Source: Tanypteryx hageni
Taxonomy: Eukaryota > Arthropoda > Insecta > Odonata > Petaluridae
Length of the DNA stretch: 64,000 nt
Direction of reading: 5' to 3'
NCBI GenBank assembly: GCA_028673005.1
Contig: CM054115.1
Location: forward strand, 107,875,172 to 107,939,171
Under the pieces are notes generated by a model. That model made no database searches and was not told the DNA's origin. It saw only the letters and a program-made list of their open reading frames with translations. Below are positions 45,973 through 57,769 of this stretch, in pieces. Each line of letters begins with the position of its first letter. Positions within the stretch are counted from its first letter, which is position 1. A program made the translations under genes and the position numbers.

Positions 45973-48230
45973 TTAGTAACGTAAGCAATACCTAGAGTTT
46001 ACCTTATCTCGACCCATTTCATCCGACAGCCAAATTTTCCCGCTTTCCATCCTCTTGCCTTCAAATGACATCGTCCGCTTTAACGCGAATACCAACTGTG
46101 TCGCCCTCTTGCGAGCGGAGACAGTAATTGCGCCGTGGCCGCGCGCTTTTGCCTGCATGTGTGCATTTGGTTCTCTGCCACGTTCGATTGTAAGTGATAG
46201 CTTAAGAGTTCTCGGTTCGCGTATCACGGGTTCAAGTCAGAGAGAGTGACTACAACGAAAGGCCGACTTCCTTCCGATGGATGCGCCTTCTAATGCAGTT
46301 CCCACCTCGAGGCATCCATTTCTCAAATGGCCTCCATCTTTGGAAACTACATCGGACACATCCGTTTGCTTTAGGACTCCTATTGCTACCCATTTCGACG
46401 TTTTACATATTCCTATTCCACGGTTTGTTACTTCATTTCAGATCATCTCCTGTCTAGTAAATTTTTCTGTTTTATAATTCGATTTTAGGGAGGATATCAG
46501 CACGTTTGTTAGGCGATGTCTTTCCTGATGATATCACTATATAACTGCAACGTATAGTGCAACAGTATAAAATGCGACATTTTTAAACGCTCGAATGTTG
46601 TTATTAAAAATTATACGTTAATTGCACGGCTGATAAATCGCCATCTGTCGGATAAAGAATAGAAGAAGACATTGATTGTTTTTAGAGAAACAGATGCGCT
46701 GCCATGGAAATCGCTTTAGAATACTCGAGATAATTTAATGACCAAACTTAATACACACAACTTTGGATGAGTATGACTCGGTGTGGGATTCATTACGTTC
46801 GAATAAACGGAAAGAGCAAGAAAGAGCGTTGGCGCGAAAGGGGCGTGCTACATATTCCTTAAAATTTTAATAGGTTAACTTCATTTTGATCCATTCAAAA
46901 TTATAATTAATTAAATAGATATGTATTTTTATCTTTGTTCTTAAGCAACTCCCTCCATCCTTATTCAAAGAACTTTAAACAAATGAAAGTACATACTTCT
47001 ATGCTCACATCGGGTTCCGAAACCGATGCTTCAGTATTCGGAAGAAGAAACATTAAAAAAACCTCTACCAAGACATAGATTTCATGGTAATAAGGTTTGC
47101 GATTTTAAAAATATAATACAATTTTCCGATGCTCAAATGTTTTCTAAAATATAGGCAATGGATTTAGTAACGTTTAATAGCTGTGAAATATTTTGTTCCG
47201 TTAATTAGAAAACTTCCTCGCATGGTATGCCATCAACGGTCGATAGCATAAGTAAATCATATTTACGTACTTACAGGGACATGGATCTAATAAACTTCCG
47301 GTTCGGAGAATATTATGATGCTTTTTCTGTGTTCCAGTTCAGTTACTTTAGAAAATATATGAGTTTGGTTACCGGTTTGAACCGCTTCAGTAGGATTAGT
47401 TTATTTAAGGAAACGATATATACAGCAAGGCACTAATATCTCTTTGTAAAATTTAATAATTCACAATGGGTTTTCAAGAACTTCTAAGAAAAACTATTTT
47501 CATTTTTGAATATTCAGCAGCGATTGATAATTACTAAAAATGATAAAAAATATGAATTATTATGGTCCTTTAAGTGATATTAATAGAAACATAATAAGGT
47601 TCGTGACTCGGTTCAAGTCTCCGCACACTTTTAGATTCTGCTCCATCTTCTTCAATTCAACGACAAAGAATCATTTTCTAAGGTTTTTTGAAAGTAATAA
47701 TTCTCGCAGAAATCGTGGACGTTATCACTCACTTATCAGTTACCGTATTTCCTTCTTGTGAGTAATGGGCAAATGGCATTCTTCCCTAAATGACTTAAGC
47801 ACGTCGAAGTCATAAGTTTCTCCCGCGTCCATTAATTTCCCATCATTCCCTAATTGCGCCCATCGCATAGAATTTGAAAGCTGAAAGACGCCACGACCGC
47901 ATAAATGCGTATCTTCATGAACTTCTCGTCCTTTATTTCCTCTACTTTTTTCCTATAGTCGTTTTTCAGTGGCCTCAAAATTCGAACGCGGGATTCCTAG
48001 TCGGTTGTATAAACGCCGCAAATGGGATTTTTGTCGCGATGAAGACGTGGCTGCGTGACATTCAAATGTTCGAGTATTGTCGACTAAAAGGCTCTCAGCC
48101 GACGGAAATTTCCGATCTAATTTCTCTGGTTACCGTGATGTTGAGTTGAACTTATATGTACTGTTAGTTTTATTTCGAGCTTTATTTGCTGTAATCATAT
48201 TTCTTATGCCAATGAAATCTATATATGTTT
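45973..48230. other. unassigned stretch
   Basis: About 2.2 kb without recognised features. 46020-46260 is GC-richer with a weak B-box-like GGGTTCAAGTC. 47870-48150 has a 91-codon frame of no known family. Confidence 0.4.
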
Positions 48231-48231
48231 A

Positions 48232-48234
<3 letters not shown>

Positions 48235-48275
<41 letters not shown>
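48235..48275. repeat. (TA)n microsatellite
   Basis: About 40 bp of TA repeats, immediately before the LINE. Confidence 0.96.
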
Positions 48276-48277
<2 letters not shown>

Positions 48278-49165
48278 AATTGTAATTTACGGAAAGGCAT
48301 TTTTAATGTACAAACTATGAGGAAGGCTGGAAAGCTAGAAAATCTGAAAGAAGAAATAATATGGTCATCATAGATAGGAGCGAAATAAGATGGGAAGGAG
48401 TTCAACTCTGGAGGAAATTGTGAGTCAAAAGGATTAGCTGTAGTAATTAAGAAATGTATTATGGGAAGCGTGACGAAGTTAAGAGAAACTAATATATACA
48501 AAAGATGGAAAAAGTTAGGGAGGGTCGAAATTACACAGGCTAGGGCGCTGGGAGTAGAAGTTAAGAAGTCTAATTGTGTCCGTGGAAATAGAATTATGAG
48601 CTCAGAGGGGAAGATAGAACTAAAGGATGTTGCGCGGGCATTGAAAGAATACATTAAGGAATTATACAACCAGCAGACAAGGTCAGGGCAAATAGAAGAA
48701 AAGGACGACGTTGAAGAAGATAACTTGAGACCAAATATTATGAAAATCGAAGTAAGAGAAGCGATTCAAAAGCTGGAGAATGAAAAGCGACAGGCAGCGA
48801 TGGGATACCGGCAGGAGTACTTGGGATCGAAAGGAGTAAAAGCGATTACAAAATTAATGAACAATGTTTACGACAGAGAATATATTCCTAAATGTAGCAT
48901 TATTCCTAAAAAATGCCGAAGGCGGTACGATAAGTCTACTGTAACACACGTCGATATCATAACAATAACTCTTTCTTAAAGGGAAGAAATGCTAGGGGAA
49001 GATCAATTCGGTTTCAAAAAAGGACAAAGAACAAGAGATGCTATTGGTGTAGAGAGCATCTTATCAGAAAAGGCAATAGAGTACAGCCAAGATTGGTGCG
49101 TATATTTCGTCGACTTGCGGACGACCTTTAGAGTGAATTGGGTAATGCTGATGAAGATATTAGAG

Positions 49166-49963
49166 CAGAGGTGTTCAATGTGGTGCCCGGGGACACTATG
49201 GTACCCACCGAGGTGATACTAGGTGCCCGTCGAGGCATTTACAGGCACCCAGCTGCTCTAATAGCATGGCAATGCCAAAGAGACAATATATAAATATAGC
49301 TCGAGGCTCGTCCTTCATCATTTGATATCAATTTTTCACTGGGTTAAAAGAAAGTGTGATTTGAAATCTAAATTATCGGAGCAGCAATCTGTATTTACCA
49401 AGTCTGTTATACATTCTAAAAACGCAACATTAGCTTCTTTTAAAATTGCTCATTTATCGGCATTGAAGAAAACCCCGCTTGAAGATGGCGAGTGGCGAGG
49501 AACCTTTTGTTGAATTTTGAAATGAAGAAGAAGAAATATCAGCAATAAAAAATTTGCAAATTTCAAACGACAGAATCACTGGATGAGTGACTGCCATTTC
49601 ACATGATATGAAAGTTAAACTCCAGACATTTCAAAAATGTGACTGGTATTCTCTTCAACTCGATGAAGGCACAGACGGAGTCAATAGGGTTCATACCAGC
49701 CGAATCTATCCTGAAAAATCTGAGTTCCCAGCTCTTCTCACTGCTTCAAAAATTTGCACGCTGCCGGACGGACATTGAAAACATAAGATATTTTTTAAAA
49801 AAGGGCTAAAAAGGATGTTAGGTATTATTAACACCAGTTAGTTTTACTTTTTTCAGAATCCGATTAATAAATATTCAGTTTTAAGTGTTTATATGGCTGT
49901 TCCCGTCTACCTCTCCCAGAATGTAGTGAGTGCCCAATAGAGATAAAAGGTTGAGAACCCCTG
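49166..49963 (+). mobile_element. hAT element (798 bp) inside the LINE
   Basis: Left end CAGAGGTGTTCAATGTGGTG; right end (complement) CAGGGGTTCTCAACCTTTT. Flanking 8-mers TATTAGAG (49158-49165) and TATTAAAG (49964-49971) are 7 of 8 identical with a central TA. The right copy keeps the LINE reading frame (ILKDID). Interior frames retain NATLASFKIAHLSALKKTP and DWYSLQLDEGTDGV, which match the N-terminal and first catalytic regions of Buster-type transposases. The middle and C-terminus are mostly deleted. Confidence 0.9.
49322..49790 (+). pseudogene. hAT transposase N-terminal scraps
   Basis: The first frame contains SVIHSKNATLASFKIAHLSA, resembling the region after the BED finger in ZBED5/SCAND3-like proteins (xASYxVAxLIAxxxKPF). 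The second has SLQLDEGTD, where the LDE Asp is the first catalytic residue and is retained, unlike in the copy at 20839. Stops at about 49513 and 49778 end the frames. Confidence 0.75.
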
Positions 49964-50622
49964 TATTAAAGGATATAGATGTAGATTGGAATGACGGGAC
50001 TCTATACGTGAATCGAGTGAAGAAAGTCTGGTTAGAGAATTCTGACACCAGCGGAGTAAATATCGCTAGATGAATAAGACAGGGTTGTTGCCTACCGTCA
50101 ATCCTATTCAATATAGCATATGGAAAAAGAGATATAGAAGAAGACACTGCAGATTTTAAGAGTTAAAGATATTTTAATAATATTAAAATATGCCGATTAC
50201 CAAGTATGTATTTCATTCTAGTAAGAAAGGTGAAGGAACATGGGAAACTTATAAATAGACTGCTGTAGAAAAGACGAAATGGAAAACACAGCAAAATTAA
50301 AGGTCATGAAAACATCGGGAAAAGAAGAATTGGGCATAAGTATAGGTGAAAAGTCATTAGAACAAGTTTCAGAATATAAATACCTTAGAAGCATCATATC
50401 GAGAAATACAAAATTAACCAATGAAATAATAACTGTAATAGCAAATGTAGAATAGAGAAACTTGAGCAGAGAAGAGATACTTCTACTAGCGGCCAAAATA
50501 ATCAACAACGTACGGAAGAAGTTGATAAAATGCTATGTATGGAATATCACTTTGTTTGGAGCAGGAACACAATCACTAAGGAAAACTGTTATAAAATACT
50601 TGGAAAGCTTCGAAATGTGAGG

Positions 50623-50872
50623 CAAGGGCGGAACGAGGGAGAATATCGGTCCGGGGGTTTTTATCTGAACCAACCCTTATAGTTATATGATATTTTTATT
50701 TAAATATTTACATATACAAAAAATTCAAAACACTATTCACATAGGACTTTTTCCATGCCGCGGCGTAAACATTTCAACAGTTTTTTGTACATTTTCAATT
50801 TTGCTACTTTTAGCGTAAATGTGGACGGACCATCGGGGCTGCCCGAATATCCGATAGGTTGATCCGCCCCTG
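50623..50872. mobile_element. hAT-like miniature element (250 bp) inside the LINE
   Basis: Ends CAAGGGCGGAACGA and (complement of right) CAGGGGCGGATCAA. The LINE codons GAA ATG TGG ACA are duplicated around it: AATGTGAGG at 50614-50622 and AATGTGGA at 50873-50880, an 8-bp duplication with one inserted base on the left. No coding. Confidence 0.8.
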
Positions 50873-51065
50873 AATGTGGACACGAAGAAGAATGTTGAAG
50901 ATAAAATGGACTGGTGGAAGGTGAACTGGATCGGACATTATCTTAGGAAAGAGAGCGAGAGCATGATTAAAGACGTGTTAGATGGAAATGAAATGCATAT
51001 ATGTTTTCATGTGATAAAAGAGAAAATATCAATCAGAGCGATGGTGATGATGATATATACGTAAA

Positions 51066-52450
51066 TACTTCATATACTACTACATTCTGAAGTCGATGTG
51101 TCTGTTACGCATCTCATTAATTGCAATATGTCGGCATCACTTTTGCGCGTATGTGCATTATCTGATCATTGACAGGAATCAAAATATCTTGTCGGCTAAA
51201 ATAAAACTCGAGAAGAATTTACGAAAAATTCGAAAATTAACGTTTTATGGGAAATGATTTAAGTTATTGCAACAATTTCTTTCGCTCTGAGGTATGGGGT
51301 GACGGCAAATGAGCGCCAAGCAAGCAACTGCCTAACCAGGTTGTCCCTGGTCCTACAGCCGTTCTGAATTGCAAATGTAACAATTTGGATAAATAGAAAT
51401 GGCTCACATATTGATGAAGGCGTGTGTAGATAGAGGAAATACTATACTTAGAATAATAATAATCAGTTAAATCGTAATGAGGAGAAGGGTTTTATTGTTG
51501 TTTTATTTTTTGTAACTTTTTAATTAATTTTTCGTTTTCTTTAACTTTTTAATTGATAAATCATTTTTGTATACTTTCTCATAAAAACATTTCAATGACA
51601 CAATAGAAATATAAATAATAGTCTAAATCTAAGGAGAGAGACGTAGGAAAGTTTGTGTTGTTACTGTGTAAATAAAATATCTTTAGATCTCCGATATTTA
51701 TATTTCATTTTTTGCGTCGAATAGTTCCAAATATGTACTGGTTAGTAGAGGGTTTATAGTGTAGGAGATCTGAGTTTGAAAGCGAGTATCCAATTTTATT
51801 GAATGGTCTAAATAGTTGGGATGTTATGCTTGGTTAGGATTTCTTTTGTTGGCATTAATGTAGATTGATTGGTTGTAAATCGTACGGTTTAGTCCCAAAA
51901 AAACTTCATATTATCTGCTTAATATTTTTTCCGATATTAAGAGATAACACGCAGCCGTTTGTGAAGATGGGACGAATAATACTTAAGTATATTCTTAGTT
52001 TATTATTGCGAGATAGGCATGCCGGTCTAAGTTTATACTTTAGTCTCTACGTTTTGTGACGCAACAGACGGCGAGCGTTTGCTGCTTGAATGCGGATCGT
52101 GTTCAAATTGTCAATGAAGTGGTACGACATTGCTTAAAATATTCACAATATTTTTTCCAATAAGATAATTTGCTCTGCAGGTGTATCTCATCGATTCGTT
52201 TTAGCGTACATCAAATAGAAAAACAGAAGCGACGAACTTGGATTTACCCGGACATATCTCTGTAGGGTAACGCTCTCTACTACCGAGATAAAGCCGCATC
52301 CGCAGCCACTCGTGGTTCGGTCACAGGCCGCAGTGGCGCTACCCTCGGGTCCCTATAAACCTCGCTGGGGCGGCTGCTCCGGGGCGAGAAGTGGGAGATG
52401 TGTCGCCGGAGAAGATTACGAGGAACACGAAGACGCACATATGGCTCTGA
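51066..52450. other. unassigned stretch
   Basis: AT-rich with nothing recognised. The GC-richer end at 52270-52450 has frames on both strands without domain similarity. Confidence 0.4.
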
Positions 52451-52454
52451 CACG

Positions 52455-52850
52455 AGGAAAATGGGAAGGAGCACCGGGAAAGGAGTTTCAGAAGGGGGAA
52501 TCCATTGGCATGGAATGCGCGGTTGATGGAGAGGAGGGGAAATGGGAAGGGGAGAGGGAATCAGAGAAAGGGGAGAGGGAGAGAGCGGGAGGGAATCAGA
52601 GAGAGAGAGAGGGGGGGGGGAGGAAATTAGAGAAAGAGGAAGGGGAGAGGGAATTTGAGAGAGGACGGGTGGGAGGGAATTAGAGAGAGAGAGGAAAGGG
52701 AGAGGAATCGGAGAGAGAAAGAGACAGCTACAGGATGAGAAGATGGCAGGAAGACGGAGAGACTGCGATGGAAAAATATGGGGAAAAGGAGAGTGATTAG
52801 GAAATGGATGGAGGAGGAGCAGGGGGAGAGAGAGAGAGAGTGTGTGTGTG
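52455..52850. repeat. polypurine array ending in (GA)n(GT)n
   Basis: GGAGAGGGAATCAGAGA-like 20-25 bp units loosely repeated, with a G-run near 52611 and GAGAGTGTGTGTG at the right edge. Confidence 0.93.
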
Positions 52851-55611
52851 TATGCATCAGTTGGATAATTAAGTAACTCCTTTCGGCAACCTCTCACGGC
52901 TAAATAGATGAAGAACAAAGTTGAACATTTCATCGAATGCCTCTATTAACTAAAAAATTGTGATTTAATCGGTCGAGTGATTCAAACTTTGTCAAGGGCA
53001 TAGTCAGTATCTTTCAAAATACTAGTCAGAAGTTGGCTAATTACGCTCATCAATGTGTTATTATAGGCATTGTTGCCAGAGAATATCGAGAAATTAATGC
53101 AAAGCGAAAACAAATGTAACCGAAATAAATTTTAAAGCGTAACAACTTCAACATTAAAAAAGTCCTCCGTGAAAAACTGCTGGATTTTCTTAGAGAAGTT
53201 GTATAGCACCTATTATAATTAGGTGAACCTGTTATTTAGATTTTGTACCAGACAACTTTAAATGAAAATCGATAGAATTTTTCGCTTAAATCTTGTTTTT
53301 CCCCTCTGTTGCGACGAAGAAGCTATCTTTGGTGGAAATTTTGTTTATTTTTATATTTTTTCTTTTTATCCCAAAATAATGGAATTCGTGGTATGGTTTC
53401 GAATTTTTCTCAAATTTTATAGTGTTATCAGAAATTTTTCAAAAATTAATACATATCGTTTTTTTTCCCGTAACACGGAGTCTAATTATTACAAGATACT
53501 AGTTTTGCGGCAGAATTAAATTCTACTACTATTCTAGGAAATGGAACGCTGCATCTGCCTAATAAGTTTCTAAATTACTAAATTTTTAATATCTAAACAA
53601 TTAATAGAATTTTCGACGCCCAGAAGTTTCGAGAAAGTTCTATAGAACAATCGTGCATATTTACAATTTTATTCACATCAGTGTAGTTTTGTACGCTTCT
53701 TGAGGTTGCTTGAAGACTCAGAAATCTTTGAATAAATAAGTCGAATATAATGGTTTCTATTCCTCCAGTTTATGGTATGGTATGGTTTTCTAAGGCGTTG
53801 CATACATTGTTTTTTTTTGCTGAGAAGTAGCTCAATACATCGGAACAAAGCGGCGAATACCCATATACAGACATATTGCGGATATACCTCATCGTTCGCA
53901 GTTTTGCTTATTTGCGTTGACTTGTGCCTTTTCTCGGTATAAGTTACCGGTCTTTCTCACTCAAAAATCACGGAGAAGGCCTCCGTAGGCCTATCGATGC
54001 TAAAGAGGAGATCAGAGGAAGGCAGTGTGATCTAAATCTTAGCAAAACATCCTTTTACACATTTGGTTCTGTCATCCTTAGAGAGAACAATACAGTGTTT
54101 GGGCGGAAATCGACAGAGAGAATATTTTTCCGACGAATGTGCAATGGTAATTGTTGCATATGTAATCTTAGAAAGCAGCGATGGCAGAGGACGTCAAGAT
54201 TGCAAACAAACCAAAAGAGTAATTATTGGAAATTGAGCCATTCGTGGAAAGGAACGTCGACTTCAAGAGGAGCATCATCTCTGTGGCAGCTTCCGATGTA
54301 AAAATTATAAAAGCTAATAAAAAAAGGAAAGCAGCTTCAGACCGCTCTTCTCCCTCTTATGACTAACACCCGTCTTAAGCATTTCCATCCATAACGGCTT
54401 GATACATCTTTCATGATGAGTTAAAAAGTTCTCTTTTTTCTCGCTTTTTTCTATCTTTCGCCACGTAGTTATGTCTACGTCCTAAGATCCTCATCACGAT
54501 TTAAAAAACAATTCGCGCTGCGGTCCATTCTCGCAGATGTCAGAGCCGAATCCAATATTTCACATTAATACTTATTTAATTGGCGTTCGCATTACGTGGG
54601 TTTCTTAAGGAGCGAAGGCTTCGAGAATAACGAGAGTCTTCAATAACAACACAATACTTCCATTAATGATTCCGTTTATATTCGATATTAATTCCTGTTA
54701 TGATAATATAAATACACATTATGATTAAAGTCATGGTTTTATTAAACCCGTCGATGGCAATAAAAAATTAAAGTTGTAATGTCATAAAGAACTACATTTC
54801 ACAAATAAGAACGATAAATAGAACAGAAATTATAGTAAGTATTGTTTTGTTTGTTAATTTTATTCTTCAGAAAGGGTTTTTACTAAAATTATTTATGTAT
54901 TATACTAGAAGTGCCACGCGCGTCAACCCCGCCCTCCGTTCGCTCCAGAGACTTCGGTGCTGTGCGCCTCACTAAGCTGACGCATATTTTTTGTCCAAAA
55001 AGTTTTTTTCCGACGTACCGTTTCTGAAATATAAATTTTTAAATGGTCGCCATGTTATTCAAGGATGGCTGTTGAAAATGTAATAATTTTCCTGGGGTCT
55101 TCTAGCTTTATCTTTTTAATCACAGCAGTTATCACAGCATCTCTCCGTCCTGAGATAGAAATTTTAACGATCACCTTCTTAGCGCAATGCTCTCTTTAAC
55201 AATTTCTTTATATGGACAATAACAACATCGATTTAATTAGTAATAGTAATACATAGTTCGAAAATTGGACTGTAAGGAGACTGACAGCGCCAGGGGGTGG
55301 AAAGGAGAGGGGCCTTTAAGCGGTGCCCTACATGCTGAAATCAGCAACAACGCGATTTCCCTTGATGACGTAAGATTTTAACCCTAAAAAACGCGAAACA
55401 TTCATGTTTAAAACAAATTTATGGACTTATTCCTCGCGTATTTGAAAATAGACGGTAGGAAAATGAATTTTCATTCTTTTAAGCGTCGTTTGGTTTAAAT
55501 TCAATATTCGTACGACGGTTTTAAGTAATTTTAAAATTCGACTGAAAGTAATGCGGTGTAGCGTCTGCCAGTGCATTTTTAGTCTACTTTCCAGAATCTA
55601 AATAAGCTTAT
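52851..55611. other. unassigned stretch
   Basis: 2.7 kb without a confident feature. 53900-54370 holds two overlapping frames of unknown nature, one starting MAEDVKIANK at 54181 and broken by a stop. 54905-55030 starts with a CGCGCGTCAACCCCGCC block that looks like the edge of a dispersed repeat. Confidence 0.4.
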
Positions 55612-55850
55612 AGTTTCTTCGTCTGTCTGTCCGTCTGTCCACCCTTTTAACTTTTGAACCAATAGACAGATTTTCATGACACTTGTTGGAAATCTCTTGC
55701 TACTGGGTCCGAGATCCTGAGGATTGCGAAGATTGGAAGTCCCGGGTTTGATTTCAGGAACTATCCATCCCATTTGATTTACATGGCAAATCTGAAATCC
55801 ATCGTGCAGGGTAATTTTCTCTTACATATTAAAATATCTTGGAATTTTAA
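55612..55850 (+). mobile_element. SINE-like repeat family B, copy 2
   Basis: Blocks in order: CTGTCTGTCCGTCTGTCC, TTTTCATGACACTTG, GATTGGAAGTCCCGGGTTTG (B-box-like), TTTACATGGCAAATCTGAAA, TCCATCGTGCAGGG and TTAAAATATC. Each has a counterpart in the same order in the minus-strand copy at 3778-3985, which establishes a dispersed family. Confidence 0.6.
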
Positions 55851-56585
55851 TATCGGAACGGAATTTGTACAATTCTCTGAGGAAATAAGTGGAGAATCTA
55901 ATTTTTATCGTAGAATTTTGCTTATCAATCGTATTGCCTCGAATTTTGCGTATATGCTGGCATTTTTGGAGTTTTAATCACTCACTATGAAAGTGTTGCC
56001 ATTGGAACGACTATTGTTGGACTCTGATTCGATATAGTCTAGTAAATACACGAGCTATTTTTGTCATACAAATACGCGTGATCAATTAGTTTTCCGTCTA
56101 TTTGTAATAAAGTAGGCATCATATGTTCCATTTGGATCATCTTGATTAAAATATAGAGAGATATATAATATATATTAATTATATTATTATTATGTTGAAA
56201 CAGTGATAATATGAACTAATACTAGCCATGATTATCTAGAATCACGTAAAAGACAATATTCTATCTAAAATAAATTACATTTAAATTCTTTTTCGTGAAT
56301 CGAAATATCTTTCATACATACAAATATCGATTAATAGTTGGCAATACATTTATTGAAACATGTATCATATTATATACTATGGAATGACCTAGTCACTTTT
56401 CTTAAATATGTTAAACATTGTTCCTGAAATATCAATCTGGTCTAATTGCTAAAATAAAATTGAGAGAGTAATTGCTTAAGAATTTAAATGATAAAAAAGT
56501 ACTAACGCGAGGGTCTCCATTAGCCATGAAAAAGTTATTAAAAACCATGTGCGCATTTTGACTACTAGACGGCCAACATCATTGA
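55851..56585. other. unassigned AT-rich stretch
   Basis: Nothing recognised. Confidence 0.45.
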
Positions 56586-56591
56586 TATTAA

Positions 56592-57239
56592 CTAGGGTTG
56601 CCAAGCTACGGCTTTTGGACCGGAGATCTCCGGGTCATCCCCATAATCTCCGGCCTTCGGGTGAGTAGCTCAAATATCCGGTTCAGTTTCGATTGCAGTG
56701 GAAAGCCTTTTTTATGACTTTTGCGTTTTTTAGAAATGATTTGAATTAAAATAGTCTGCGCTTTAATTTCGATTATATTTTGTTTTATACAAAAAACTTG
56801 AATACCTTGCATATTTGTTGATCATCCATGCTCTACGAAGTACTTTATTTCTGAATCGGTAATATAACGCAACTAAGCACTGCAAAATATGTTAAAATCA
56901 CCAGAGGAGTTATGGAATAATGTAATCTATTTTCATCCTTTCTTTTCTTCAACTTTAATTCTTGGAAAATCGGGAGATCGTCTTATTCCATGAGACTCCA
57001 TGCGAAGTAGGAAAAATTGTTATGCCTAGATACTGATACAATTAAAATAGTTTTGCTTTGGTCTTACATAATACTCCAATGTTCAATAATGTTTACTTTC
57101 ATATATCGTATATTTAATCCTCTTAGATTTTTTCCGAAGTATCCAGGTTTCAAGCAAACTCTGGTTCATGAATGTCTTAAAGCAGGCAACCATTAACACA
57201 ATCTCCGCTTCATGAGGATCTGAAAGTTGGCAACCCTAG
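56592..57239. mobile_element. 648-bp element with CTAGGGTTGCCAA inverted termini
   Basis: Perfect 13-bp inverted termini CTAGGGTTGCCAA, flanked by TATTAA at 56586-56591 and 57240-57245. A subterminal CGGAGATCTCCGGG palindrome lies near the left end. The termini resemble hAT-type 'ggttgccaa' ends, but the flanking duplication is 6 bp and not 8 bp, so the superfamily is uncertain. No convincing coding sequence. Confidence 0.75.
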
Positions 57240-57448
57240 TATTAAGCAATAGCAGTAGTATTTCTTTTTGAATCTACTATCGTTGAATGCCACTGATGAC
57301 GGCTACCTGGTGCTTGGAACGTGCATATGGTTTTATCAACTTTTTTTTAAACTACTATAGGTAGGGAGATGTAGAATTGAGGAAATGATTTCTTGTGCAT
57401 GTGCGCATAAAGCTTAAACTGAAATTTGCCATTTTGAGGAGGAAAAAA

Positions 57449-57519
57449 ATCCTGCAGGGAATTGAACCCGGATCTTTCACTTGCCGGGTAGGTGCTTCCA
57501 CCAACTAAACTAGGAGAAT
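57449..57519 (-). mobile_element. tRNA-like unit with CCGGCAA loop, copy 2
   Basis: On the minus strand: acceptor ATTCTCC/GCAGGAT (6 of 7 paired counting one G-U), A-box-like TAGTTTAGTTGG, anticodon loop CCGGCAA (complement of 57481-57487), B box GGTTCAATTCC, then a T7 run. It shares the unusual loop and the terminator spacing with the unit at 4156-4227, but the D and acceptor arms differ, so it is the same lineage and diverged. Confidence 0.55.
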
Positions 57520-57769
57520 CATGCTTGACTCCTTAGTTGTCTAAAACAGTGTTTCTCAACTGGTGGGACGCGTCCCACTGATGGGATGCAAAGATAATGT
57601 AGGTGGGACGCAAAGTTTTGAAAAAAATTATGAAATTTTTTCTCAACAAAATACTGCAGTATTTATGGTGGTTAAAACCTCCGTTAATGATTAATATAAC
57701 ACTAAAAGGCATTTGACGTGAATATCCATTTCTTGGAAAATATGGGGTTTTATTTTTATGCGTTCTTTG

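Larger units (their letters stand above)
48303..51062 (+). pseudogene. LINE reverse transcriptase (broken)
   Basis: Motifs in order: ALKEYIKELYNQQTRSGQIE, VREAIQKLENEKRQAAMGYR, ITKLMNNVYDREYIPK, MLGEDQFGFKKGQRTRDAIG, QDWCVYFVDLRTTFRVNWV (the first catalytic region, usually FVDxxKAFDxVNW). After the first insert come KILKDIDVDWNDGTLYVNR and IRQGCCLPSILFNIAYGK (RQGCxLSPxLFNI). The YADD region is largely lost (KYADYQV). Then MKTSGKEELGISIGEKSLEQ, VSEYKYLRSIIS, WNITLFGAGTQSLRK and, after the second insert, MWTRRRMLKIKWT. Multiple stops and frameshifts are present. Confidence 0.88.
48280..51065 (+). mobile_element. 5'-truncated LINE interrupted by two hAT elements
   Basis: A decayed reverse-transcriptase ORF can be followed from about 48303 to 51062 once the inserts at 49166-49963 and 50623-50872 are skipped. 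The endonuclease part is missing and several short internal deletions are apparent. The order of motifs is that of arthropod endonuclease-reverse-transcriptase LINEs. Confidence 0.85.

Noticed and set aside
46190..46250. B-box-like GGGTTCAAGTC with an upstream AGCTTAAGAG, possible tRNA-like element
   Set aside because: Spacing and stems do not form a cloverleaf, and there is no terminator or second copy.
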